Shown: positions 52,277 to 61,878 of the stretch, piece after piece
Position numbering within the stretch: position 1 is the stretch's first letter
Layout: each line of letters starts with the position of its first letter
DNA from: Stromatinia cepivora
Taxonomy: Eukaryota > Ascomycota > Leotiomycetes > Helotiales > Sclerotiniaceae
DNA length: 64,000 nt
Assembly: GCA_014898415.1 (NCBI GenBank)
Contig: RCTD01000008.1
Location: forward strand, 1,302,001 to 1,366,000
Direction of reading: 5' to 3'
The notes under the pieces: generated by a model
Databases searched by the model: none
Told to the model about the DNA's origin: nothing
The model's input: only the letters and a program-made list of their open reading frames with translations
Made by a program: the position numbers and the translations under genes

Positions 52277-54071
52277 TCTTTCGATATATCGATTTTACTA
52301 ACAAAATATAAACAGATTTCAATGATCGAATCAGAAAAGCTTTAAGGATTTTTTCTTCATCGTCCTCATTAATAGTATCCTTCAATTCATCATCACTCGT
52401 TAATTTATCCATCGATTATTAATATAATTATACAATTATTAACAAGAAATATAATAAATTATACCCAATATACCGATAAAATATCATTACAAATCCATAC
52501 ACATCTCCATCAATTTCATTAATTTCTTTACCTATATATTTAATACCAATACAGCTTCCTTTATATCATAAAATAATTATATCAAATTATATTTCTTTTG
52601 TTTACAAAGAAAGATCTTTATCCTCTATATAAATTTAATTTACCGACCCTCCAATTTCCCTAACAGTATAATCTCTTCCAACGAATCTACTTCAACCGTC
52701 TACCATTTGTAACAAAACTATAACAAACGATTTATCACAAAATTAACATTTTCTAATAATACTACACAAGGTTTCTTTTTTCGGATATATTCTATACATA
52801 CTAAATCAAATCCTTTTAGAAAAAAGTATTCCTTATTTATTATCTCTTCTTTAAACAAAAATTTTATATTATTATAATAAACAATATATTTAATATAACA
52901 AAGGTATATTGGATATATAAATTACAGAGATATACAAACCAAACATACTATCAATTCAGAAAAAGATTGAAATATAACAAAAAGAATAACAAAAAGTTTT
53001 AAGATATAATATCGCAATTATAACATTGAAATATGAAATTTCGAAAATGGAATTCCAATAAATTCATATAGTTTTCAAAGAATAAACTATATATATTTTT
53101 GTTATTATTATTATTATTATTTATCTCTTTATTTATAACACAAAAATCATCATATATTGTAACCGTTTTATCGATCAACGACTCCCTATAATTACAAATA
53201 GACCAACAATTCACCAACTTTTCGAAAACGAAACCTCAAAGAAAAGATTCTATTATAATTGTTGAAAGGATATTATTAATAAAGTTAGAAATCTTTATAA
53301 GGAAACAACTTCATTGTTAAAAGCCAACATACAATCGATAATCTATTATTAATTGATTAGAAAATTCTATAAAATCTCTATATTCATTAAATTCTAATAT
53401 ATAATCAACAGTTTGTTATCATTCCAATATCACTCTTTATTGGACTTAAAAGAAAGAGATTTTTCTAATTAGAAAAGGATAATGAAAAGTTTTATAGCTA
53501 TTTTAGAACTAATTGATTCTTTGCTATTTGTAACTCTGATAAAAAGGTCTTTATACCTCAAACAGCCCTTTTCTAATTGAAGGAAATTAGATTATTCATT
53601 TTGAATGATTATGGGAATCACGAAACCATTGAATTTATAATGGAATATTTCAAATATAATATATATCTTTTATTTTTATTGTTATATATATTATATATAT
53701 TATAATCATTAGATTTATTAATATTCTTGTTTTTGAAAAACAAATATAGATATCATTTCAATAAATTAGATTCTTTATCAAATTTTATACTAATTGAAAA
53801 ACATAGTTTTCTTGAATACTATTAGAAAATAAGAATAAAAGGTTTAACAATCTATGATATCAAAAAGAAATAAAAAACTTCAGATTTATAATCTCAAAAT
53901 TGTATTAAATCTTTTCTATTTAGATTATTATTTGAAAATAATAATAAGGAGGTTATTATTGAAAATCCTTTTTCAAATAATAATTCTATATTTTAATGGA
54001 ATAAGGAAATATCTTTTATTGAATGAAAGATTCTTCAAAAAGCAAATGATATTCGAAAATATATCTATATT

Positions 54072-54380
54072 ATGATTCGAAAAAAAGAAATTGATCTTTC
54101 AACTTGTCGATTACTTTTTCGAAAAATTTCGAAGGATTTTGATACTAAGGATTATATATTTATACTATTAGAATATCGAATAAAACAATTAGAATTCAAA
54201 TTGGAATATATTATACCTAAGAAAAGAAGGATAATTCGGATTAATCCGAATTCCAAATTTGCAAAAATTAAAATTATTCGAAAGGCACAAATTCAAATTG
54301 GGGATTGTGAAATTGATAAGAATGATTTTAATGATGATTATAAAACAGATTCTACAAACGATTGTATTGTAATAGAATAA
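54072..54380 (+). pseudogene. C-terminal transposase remnant, Fot1/pogo copy B
   Basis: A 102-codon open piece near the right end of copy B. It contains LEYIIPKKRRIIRINPNSKF followed by AKIKIIRKAQIQIGDCE, matching the C-terminal tail of Fot1/pogo-type DDE transposases (basic KR-K-x-NPN-x-KFA-x-I then I-x-AQ). Upstream pieces such as 53854-54075 belong to the same decayed gene. The catalytic region is not readable. Confidence 0.65.
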
Positions 54381-54440
54381 TTATTGAATTATTAAAGTTT
54401 AAAATTCATATAATAATTTTTTTAAGGGTGGTCCAAGACT

Positions 54441-55600
54441 TAACTTACATACTTATCTTTGTCAACGATTGTTTAAAGTATTCAGACAATCCAAAAAGAT
54501 TGTTGATGAAGCTGATGTTATCATGATGAATTTACAAAGTTGGCTAGCTGCTGGGATGAGATATCATAGGATTTGCATGGCTCTTGATAGGGGTGTTTTG
54601 TTTTTGATCCCATTGTTATCAGATGATATGTGAGTTGATATCTTTTTTACTTTTGAGAGCATAGTAATTATTTAGATGGGAGAATCCAAACTCTTCGAGA
54701 GGTGCAGAGTTCGATGAAGCAATATCTCATCTGAAAGACGAAGGCATTATGAAGCTATCAAATGAGCTTGATGCTGATTTCGTAGTCAATCAAATTCTGG
54801 AATTCGCACTTGCTCCGTTTCGATGGGATGTTGTTGATTCAAGGACTATTGCTTCCGATCTATCTATAGAATCAGGAATCTTTTCTATTAGTCCTTCTAC
54901 CGAATCAAGGATTATCACTGCCAGTTCATCTATCGGGCCAAGTACTATCACTGCCAGTTCATCTGTCGGACCAAGGATTTCTCCTCTCAAACCCAATCTG
55001 ATATCTTCGATTTTAAATCCACCAGAAGCAGCCCAAGAACCGCACTTACCGCCAAGTGTACAATCAGATCCCCGTGGAAAACGAAGACGTGTCGATTCAG
55101 TATCCACTCCTGACCCAATTCTGCACCTATCACCGAATGACTTTGGTCCTTCATCACATGGGGAATTCTTATCTTGTTCGGTGAGAAAGAATGAGATGGA
55201 GAGAATTTTAGGAAAACCTCTTTTTGATGGTATGATAGAAAGCCATAAGCATAAGAGCGCCGAGGATTTTAGCCATGATCTTACTACTGCTATCCATGTA
55301 CGTTATCCGCGGCACAACCTCAAGGAGGATTTTAGGGTTAAAATATGGGTATGTTCATCGATTGGAAAGGATATCTCCCAGGCCACCATGGGAGAAGGTG
55401 ACGGTTTAAGAGATCTACTTTCTGATACATTGATCAAGGGTGTGGAGGCGAGTCTGTGCAGGCAAAGAGAATTAAGACAGGAAAATCAGGGAGCTACTTG
55501 TGCGTTTAGAATATTTTCTAGCACGGATGATGATGTTAGCGATTATGAGATGGAAATAAGATTGGATTTCATGTATGGTCAACATCTTTTGTTTGGCTTA
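54441..55600 (+). pseudogene. 3' part of host gene, cut between transposon copies B and A
   Basis: Continuation of the gene begun at 29467: exon 2 resumes at 54443 (NLHTYLCQRLFKVFRQSK...) and ends at 54629; a 46-nt GT-AG intron (54630-54675) keeps frame; exon 3 runs from 54676 to the TA at 55599-55600, where copy A begins. It includes a Ser/Thr-rich segment with an 11-residue duplication (33-bp units at 54911-54943 and 54944-54976), a basic patch GKRRR and a C-terminal conserved-looking block (HLSPNDFGPSSHGEF through YEMEIRLDFMYGQHLLFGL). The open frame runs on into the transposon's TIR and stops at 55664-55666; skipping copy A, the native stop would be TAA at 57449-57451, four codons on. Not recognised as a known family; no RIP damage. 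Confidence 0.85.
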
Positions 55601-57437
55601 AGTCAACTACCCTGGTTTCCGGCCACCCCTGGTTTCCGGTCACCTCAATTTACTATTTCATTTTGAACAATTATTAATCTTCAATCTTTAATAATTCAAT
55701 AATTATTTAATCAATTGATATCAAATTTTAATATATTATTATTTATATTATATTGAAATATTATATCGAAGATAATATTGTAATGATATTAAGTGTAATT
55801 ACAAATGAAATGTAAATACGAAAAGCTTATTCAAATTATAATATTTTAAGGAGTATTCTTCAAGATTGAATTAATGGTTATCTTTTTTATAAAATAGATA
55901 TTCAAAATCAGCAAAAGATAGTTTTGATTTAAGAGAAACGATTAATAGATTGAATATTAATATAGGAAAATCTAGATATTAATTCTATTTATTGGCAAAT
56001 TTGTAAAATTGAAGAGTATTTTTTCAATATGAAAGGGGGTGATTTTATATTTGGAAAACAATAAGTATAGAATTTCTTGAAAAGGAATTCTGAGATTAGA
56101 ATTAAAAGATAATATTGAATTGATTTTATAAGAATTTCAGATGTTATTTATGATATTATTTCGAAGTGATTTCAGAATTTCGAAATATTAAAGATCAAAG
56201 GTATAAAATCTGAAAATTGATGGAATATAGATGAAATTGGTATTATAGAAGATTAAGATTTTAATGATTTAATAATAGGGAGTTTAAAATATTGTTGTAT
56301 TTAAAAGAAATAATTTGGTTTAAAAGTTTGGATATCTTTTATTGAATATATTTTGGTGATAAAGAAAGTATTCAAATTATTTGTTATATATAAAAATAAA
56401 AATATTCAATAATAATGATTTTTTATAGATTTTGAATTATATAAAGATTAGAATTTTATTATTATAGAAAATGAATAAACGATTGATTTTATAGATTTTA
56501 AATAATTAAAGAAAATATTTATATTTCAAATCATTTTTTTTCGAATTGAAAAGGCTAGATTATTTATATTAGATGAATATGAAAATTATAAAATTATAAA
56601 ATTTATATTTGAATATTTTAAGAATAATATTTATCTTTTATTTTTATTATTATATATATTATATATATTACAATTATTTGATTTATTAGTATTTTTGTTT
56701 TTCAAAAATATATATAGATATATTTTTAATAAACTAAATTCCTCATTCGATTTAATATCAATTGGAAAATATAGTTTTCTTTTTTGTTATCAAAAGGTTC
56801 AAATAGAAAGTTTGATATTTTATAATATTAAAATTGAATGGAAAGTTTCTGATTTATAATTCAAAAATCATATTAAACTTTTTATAAATTAATTATTGCT
56901 TGAAAACAATAACGAAAAGGTTTTACAGATCAATTCAGTTTTTGATAATGATTTTGAGTTTTAATAGAACAAAAAGGTATTATTTATTGATTGGAAAATA
57001 CTTTAAAAAGTATTTGATTTTCGATTATATATTTATATAATGATTTAAGGAAAAGAGATCGATTTTTCAATAAGATATTTATTTTTTTGTAAGATTTCGA
57101 AAGGTTTTGATATTAAGGATTATAGTTTTATAAAATTAGAATTTCAAATAAAGTAATTGGAATATCGATTAGAACAATTTAATTTTAGAAAAAGACGAAA
57201 AGTTAAAACTAATTCGAATTCGAAATTTGTAAGAATTAGGGTTATTAAAGGAGCTCAAATTGAAATTGGAGATTATGAAACTAATATAGAAGATAATGAT
57301 AATATAGAAGAAAGTGATTCTATAAATGATTTTATTGAATATATATAATTGTTGAGTTATTAATGAAAATATTGAAATAATTATGATTTTTGATAATGGC
57401 CGGAATGGGGGGTGGCCGGAATGTGGGGTAGTTGACT
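55601..57437 (+). mobile_element. Fot1/pogo-type DNA transposon, copy A (1.84 kb)
   Basis: Flanked by TA (55599-55600, 57438-57439). Imperfect inverted ends of about 44 bp: left AGTCAACTACCCTGGTTTCC GGCCACCCC..., right (reverse complement) AGTCAACTACCCCACATTCC GGCCACCCC.... The interior is AT-saturated and collinear with copy B along its whole length. Plus-strand transposase remnants are seen near the right end. It serves as the uninterrupted reference that shows where the retrotransposons entered copy B. Confidence 0.9.
57157..57348 (+). pseudogene. C-terminal transposase remnant, Fot1/pogo copy A
   Basis: A 63-codon open piece: FRKRRKVKTNSNSKFVRIR then IKGAQIEIGDYE and an acidic tail. It aligns residue by residue with 54180-54380 of copy B and is the same tail motif of the pogo-type transposase. 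Confidence 0.65.
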
Positions 57438-57447
57438 TATATATTCA

Positions 57448-57876
57448 TTAATCCTTCATCACCAGTTTAAATCTCTCAACATTCGCTATCAACACTAGCC
57501 ATCCAGCAGGAAGCTCATAATCCGTGTGAGATACCTTTGCATTGAGATGAACAGAAATCACACCTTTCGTACCAATACCTATGTAGGTACGATCAGGGTG
57601 AAGCGTAGCTTCCCATGACATCAATCTAGGTTCATCAATCTCGTCGAATGTATGCCATGGAACGTTTTCGTCACCACCAACTGTTTGTTTACCCTAAAAA
57701 TCTTTCTGTTAGAATCAGAACACAGATTTGGCTAAAGACAATCTCACATTAGGCATCGTGACAAGCTGAATTCCGAATCCCGATAAAGTTGTGATAATCA
57801 CACATGCGTTGGCGCCGAATGGTTCTTTTTCGGCTGTTGTACTGATCAGTAATAATAATGGGAAACTCTCCGGTGG
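57448..57876 (-). CDS. 3' exons of an unresolved minus-strand gene
   Basis: Last exon 57693-57448 reads GKQTVGGDENVPWHTFDEID, EPRLMSWEATLHPDRTYIGI, then VISVHLNAKVSHTDYELPAG, ending LVMKD; stop TAA at 57450-57448. A clean 54-nt intron (57747-57694, GTGAGA donor, CTAAC branch, TTTAG acceptor) joins it to an exon that reads back through CVIITTLSGFGIQLVTMPN to about 57876, where an acceptor-like CATAG occurs. The 5' end is unresolved: a different frame is open for 135 codons upstream to 58156 but does not join without a shift. Family not recognised. Its stop codon overlaps the inferred native stop of the split gene on the opposite strand. Confidence 0.5.
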
Positions 57877-58380
57877 CTATGCGCACCTGCTCTCGGAATG
57901 AGGTTGAGGGGATAAACCGAATTGTGGCGCAATTGTTCAGGCCGAGGTTCGAAAGAAGACCTGGTGGCGCCGCAGTTAGCGATGCTATACTGGTAAACGA
58001 AACAGAAGAAAATAACGGACCGTTGTACTTATGTAATGTTGTTTTGGTAAAGATGCTCTGATGGGAGGGGTCTGGAGACTGGAATGAGGAATATATAAGA
58101 AGAATGAGGTTGTGGGATAGAGGATGTGGACAAAGGCAGAATTTGGGTGGGGTCATCGCTCAAGTGACCAACAACAGTCACCGAGCAGCGTTAAAAATTT
58201 GACACAGCCTTATGACAGACAGCAGGTACTTAATTTAGTACGATTCTGACTTCCAATATCATACTTCAAAATCTCAACAGTAAAGAATGGATAGGATACA
58301 AAACTAAATTATATATTTCTAGTATACTGCAAATAAAAAAAAAGGGATATTCAACCTCAGATTTAAAGTTCCTTATTATT

Positions 58381-59650
58381 TCAATCACTAACTCCATCCT
58401 CATTCCCATCCGTACTTTCACACTTTCCTTCGCCTTTTTGCTTGTTGAACTTCCTTAACCGTGACCGAGCCTTTCTGAGAGCATTCAAAATATCGTTGGC
58501 TTGATCCTCAACATCCTCTCTGCCATCAGAATCCATTGCCATGAACTGTTCGATCAAAACCTCTTCGGAACCCCCAGTTCGTTTTTTTGATGTACTTTTG
58601 GAGGCTATGCGTGCATTCTTAGACAGAGCAGGAAAAAAGTGGTCTTTCTGTGCTAGAGAGGAAATTTAGTGGTTGTGTTCGTGTTTCGTAGGGGAAAAAC
58701 TTACGTCGTAAAGAGCAACGCTTGCCTAAATTGTTGACATGACAATTTGCACAGGAACCCTGCAGAAACCCATCCAATGCTACACATTCTTCCCATGGTC
58801 CGGCCGGACGACCTTTGTTACCACAAGAATTACATCGAGAAGTAAAAACATCGCCTCTCTCTTGTACAAGATGTGCTTCCACACTAATGTTGTTTTGTGT
58901 TCCATCAGGCTTAAGCACAGCACTTGTTCTATTGGGTAGATAATTGAGATTACGCTTTATTTCGTGGTTCCTGATATCCTCCATCCGTTTGGTGGGTAAA
59001 AGAGGGATTTGGAAAGGTGATTCGAACTGCCGGCGATGTATAGCTTCTGAGGATGCCGATCGAGCGCGCTTGGAGGTTTGTGATGTGCTGGCAGATGATT
59101 CCCTTACTAGTTTTCTCTTTTTAGAGTTCTTCTCTTCATGCTTTTGGTTCTCCAATTCCTCATTTTCAATATGTGCAGCCGTTTCATGGACTACACGATC
59201 AGCCACCTCGTCAGATTTATGGGTATCGGGGATATCGGTTTCTTTGGATGGTTGACAATTGGTAGCCGCAGCTGTGTTTCCGCTTTGTTGGACGCTGGGA
59301 GTAGAGTTTTCTAAACCTTTAAGAATGTTAGGAGCATCGATTCCTTGGGCTTGACCAATGTCGCGCCTGGTAGTAATTTCGAATTGATGAGCATTTGAAA
59401 TGGTTTCTTCAGCTCCTTGATGGTTGGGCGTATTGTACTGCTCGCACTGATGGATGGTGGGAATGGTAGTCTCTACTCCTCCATGAGTGCTGGCAATAGG
59501 GGCATTTAAAGCACACCCACTGCCAACTCTCCGAATTGCTATACCCAGTACCGGTTCGCTTTGTTTGTTGTTCATACCTTCTCCGATTTTTGGATTTGTT
59601 TCGGTTGATAAGTTGTCATGAAGGGTGCTGCTTATTGATTTGTCAGCCAT
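58381..59650 (-). CDS. DUF3716-like zinc-binding protein
   Basis: Two exons, 59650-58705 and 58652-58381, with a 52-nt intron (GTAAGT donor, CTCTCTAG acceptor); phase is kept and the product is 405 aa. Residues 1-230 are low-complexity and polar with a basic KKRK/KRAR segment (probable nuclear localisation). Near the end of exon 1 is CNSCGNKGRPAGPWEECVAL followed by GSCANCHVNNLGKRCSLR: Cys pairs with the GPW-x-x-C and C-x-N-C-H spacing of DUF3716, a fungal zinc-cluster-like domain of unknown function. Exon 2 is helical and acidic/basic (VEDQANDILNALRKARSRLR). Likely nuclear and perhaps DNA-binding, which is inference. Confidence 0.85.
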
Positions 59651-60369
59651 CGGGTAATGCTGCGGAAAATCATGATTTCGCTTACCTTCGGCAACAAAAC
59701 TCCGACTTGAAACCCCTTTTGTTTCCGTTTTGCTGCGGTTTTTTTAGTGAGTACATGCACCCTTGCCAAAAGTATTTAGAACGCTTCACGTACGGAGTAG
59801 TACTTATCCGAGGACGATTAGGTCCTACTGTTCGATAGGTAGATATTACTGCCTTTCATTATTCCCATCCTTCAATGGGACTAGTACTTATTCAAGTACG
59901 ATTAGGTCTCGATGTTTGGTTGGTAGTTCCATCTTTTAATGGACCTCTAATCTGAGTACTTACTCGAGTACGATTAGGCTTCATTATTTGATTGGCCATC
60001 CATTTGACTCTTCTCTTTTAGTCTACCTTTAAACCATTTTCTCGTTTAAATTAAGATAGCGCGGTTGACAAGTAGTATATAATTGGACGAATTGTCAAGT
60101 GGATAATCTTGCTCCGAATTTTTGATAAGGTTGATCGGGCATAAATGGGATGAGGCTTATTCTCGTTCAACCCCTGCCTTTGAATCCTTACAGTTCTCAC
60201 TTCTTCGATGCAACTCTGATTCTAGTACGTGTCTGAGTACCATTAGATCTTGTCGTTTGGTTGGTAGTTACCCCCGTTTTTCCTTTCAAATGCTTGAGCG
60301 AAGCTCCAATGCTTGTATTTCTTTGAGTACGAATGAACGATTTGCAATTATGCGATCGCATTGTGTTGG
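59651..60369. other. Spacer with four degenerate copies of a 40-bp repeat
   Basis: Promoter side of the DUF3716-like gene, then the repeats described separately. No gene is supported. Confidence 0.5.
59801..60268 (+). repeat. Dispersed repeat ACTTAYTCGAGTACGATTAGG, four copies
   Basis: Copies at about 59801-59842, 59884-59927, 59957-59996 and 60225-60268 share ACTTAYTC-GAGTACGATTAGG then, after about 7 bases, TTTGGTTGGTAG in most. A fifth copy lies at 28961-29001. Spacing is irregular, so this is not a simple tandem array. Confidence 0.65.
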
Positions 60370-61533
60370 TCATGATTCAGTACGCGCCGAATGTTTGTGA
60401 CAATTATGCATAGACCTTTGATTCCCTAGCACATTCAAGAAATTGAATTGCGGCACAGTACGGATATAAAGTCTTTCACTTTCTTGTCTCGATTCAGCAT
60501 TATACTCCTGGAATGTATTTGGCCTAATGTCTTTATAAACAACCATTGAGGATTCAAGAAGATTTTGTAAAATTATACTCAAATCCTCCGGATCATATTT
60601 CTTCAAATTGATGAAACACACATTCAGATTGTAGAAGTTGATCAAAGCTATAATCAAGCTTGTCTTTCCAGTACCTATTATTCTATGGAAAAGATATACT
60701 TGCTTATACTTAGATCCGATTTTTTCGTGAAACTCCTTATCCTCTTCCAACTTCGAATGGAAAGTTTGAAACTCCCCAACAATTTCATCTTTTTGAATCT
60801 TATCCATAAATACATATTCCAGAGAACGACGGGGAATTTTTCCTATTGGCTTTCAACATTCTTTTAGGAAACGATGCTCCTAGAGGTTTGTTGGTTGAAA
60901 AGCATGGATGCCTTTGTGTTTGAAGCAGGTTTTGGTAAGGATGGGATTGCCAAGGGAAGAATCGTGTAAAAGTCTTTGTATTCCCTTTTTTGGGAATAGC
61001 CCGTAGCAATTGATAGTCAAAGTTTGTTTACTTCCTTGAGATCGACTATTAAATCCAGAGCCCGATACACTTGGGATACTTGATTCTGTGTGGAATACTC
61101 GAAAGTGCCAAAACTTGTATTGAAAGCTATGATTGCCGTACCCGATATGATAGTTCAGCGTAGGCTTGGTATTGCAGTTGAGTTTGGTGGATAGCTCATC
61201 ATCTAGTAATGATGTTGTGATATTATAGGAAGACAACGGGATGTTCTCGGAAAGCTATATAAAATGCGATTTGAATAGGTCGTCTCCTTCATCAATACAA
61301 TCTGTAAAATATGGCGGATAGATATAGAAGATAATAATGTATATTAAAGATATTATGACCAGATGTTCAATTTGTATCCAGCCTGAAATGAATTGATAAA
61401 TAAATGAAGCAATATCAAGATATGTATAGAATCTGGATTGAAATGTTCTAAGAAGAAGAGGAAGAGGAAGAGGAAGAGAGGAAGTCGGGACCTGTAATGA
61501 TTCAAAAGGGCTCTTTGATGTAGAATTAGACAT
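60370..61533 (-). pseudogene. BCS1-like AAA-ATPase pseudogene, truncated
   Basis: One continuous minus-strand frame from an ATG at 61533 to 60370 with three in-frame stops (TAG near 61255, TAG near 60880, TGA near 60850). In order: a transmembrane stretch (LVIISLIYIIIFYIYP), a BCS1 N-terminal region (LNYHIGYGNHSFQYKFWHF, TLTINCYGLFPKKGIQRLL), then PIGKIPRRSLEYVF and the start of the AAA domain with a Walker A-like IIGTGKTSLIIALINFYNLN. The Walker B region is altered (VVYKDI where IEDID is usual) and the rest of the AAA module is missing; the frame ends in sequence unlike the family. BCS1 relatives are membrane-anchored AAA proteins; many fungi carry extra, fast-evolving copies. Non-functional. 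Confidence 0.75.
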
Positions 61534-61746
61534 GATTGGGGTTGAATTGATATTATCTTTTGACTAGAAGTAATATAGCTGTAAAAGGTTATGAGCTGCG
61601 TAAGGAAGTCTCTTCGGTGCTTATGGTCTGTCAAAAGTTGGTTTTGATTGAAAAAATTAGGCATCCAAAAGCAATAAGTTGATCAAATAAAAAAAAGTAA
61701 TACTTAATGATGGATGGCTGCATTATCCCCCCTAGTCGCATTAAGC

Positions 61747-61878
61747 GACACCACCAAAAGCAACTACACACCACCAAAAAAACACTATACACCACCAAAA
61801 GCACTACACACCACCAAAAAACACTATACACCACCAAAAAGCACTACACACCACCAAAAGCACGACACCATCAAAAGC
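61747..61878. repeat. Minisatellite, about 18-20 bp unit CACTACACACCACCAAAA
   Basis: Seven or eight consecutive units of CACTAYACACCACCAAAAR with A-run length variation, located upstream of the BCS1-like pseudogene. Short plus-strand ORFs here only translate the repeat. Confidence 0.85.

Larger units (their letters stand above)
50078..52412 (-). pseudogene. Antisense accessory ORF in LTR element 3, split by a nested element
   Basis: On the strand opposite to gag-pol, between the chromodomain and the 3' LTR. The ATG at 52412 opens MDKLTSDDELKDTINEDDEE and runs to the insertion point (52277); after the nested element (50601-52276) and one copy of TCTTT are removed, the frame continues without shift from 50595 to a stop at 50078, about 217 codons, with a single internal TGA at 50521-50519. 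The product is Lys- and Asn-rich with an acidic start; no family is recognised. Its openness is notable because flanking gag-pol is riddled with stops. Confidence 0.5.
44407..53541 (+). mobile_element. Chromodomain Ty3/gypsy LTR retrotransposon 3 (hosts a nested element)
   Basis: LTRs of 291 bp each (44407-44697 and 53251-53541) with target-site duplication AAAAG (44402-44406, 53542-53546). Without the 1.68-kb nested element and its 5-bp duplication it is about 7.45 kb. Plus-strand order: zinc knuckle 45836-45877, protease near 46090, RT about 46760-47130, integrase zinc-binding about 48400-48530, integrase core about 48630-48930, chromodomain about 49505-49640. An antisense ORF fills the space between pol and the 3' LTR. 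The chromodomain puts it among chromoviruses, whose integrases can target heterochromatin, in keeping with insertion into an already repetitive site. Confidence 0.92.
30041..54440 (+). mobile_element. Fot1/pogo-type DNA transposon, copy B, with nested insertions
   Basis: Flanked by TA (30039-30040, 54441-54442) with ends AGTCTAATACCCC...GGACCACCC and, in reverse complement, AGTCTTGGACCACCC. The element's own DNA survives in four pieces, 30041-30591, 37641-37798, 44207-44406 and 53547-54440 (about 1.80 kb in total), collinear with the uninterrupted copy A at 55601-57437. Three LTR retrotransposons fill the gaps. Terminal AGTC, the TA target and the C-terminal transposase remnant fit the Fot1/pogo group of Tc1/mariner elements; the length is close to Flipper of Botrytis, but identity with Flipper is not shown. 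It is heavily RIP-mutated, with about 15 bp missing in the right TIR relative to the left. Confidence 0.88.

Noticed and set aside
30041..54440. AT-rich block as a centromere
   Set aside because: All of the AT richness is explained by identified, RIP-mutated transposons with target-site duplications inserted in a gene.
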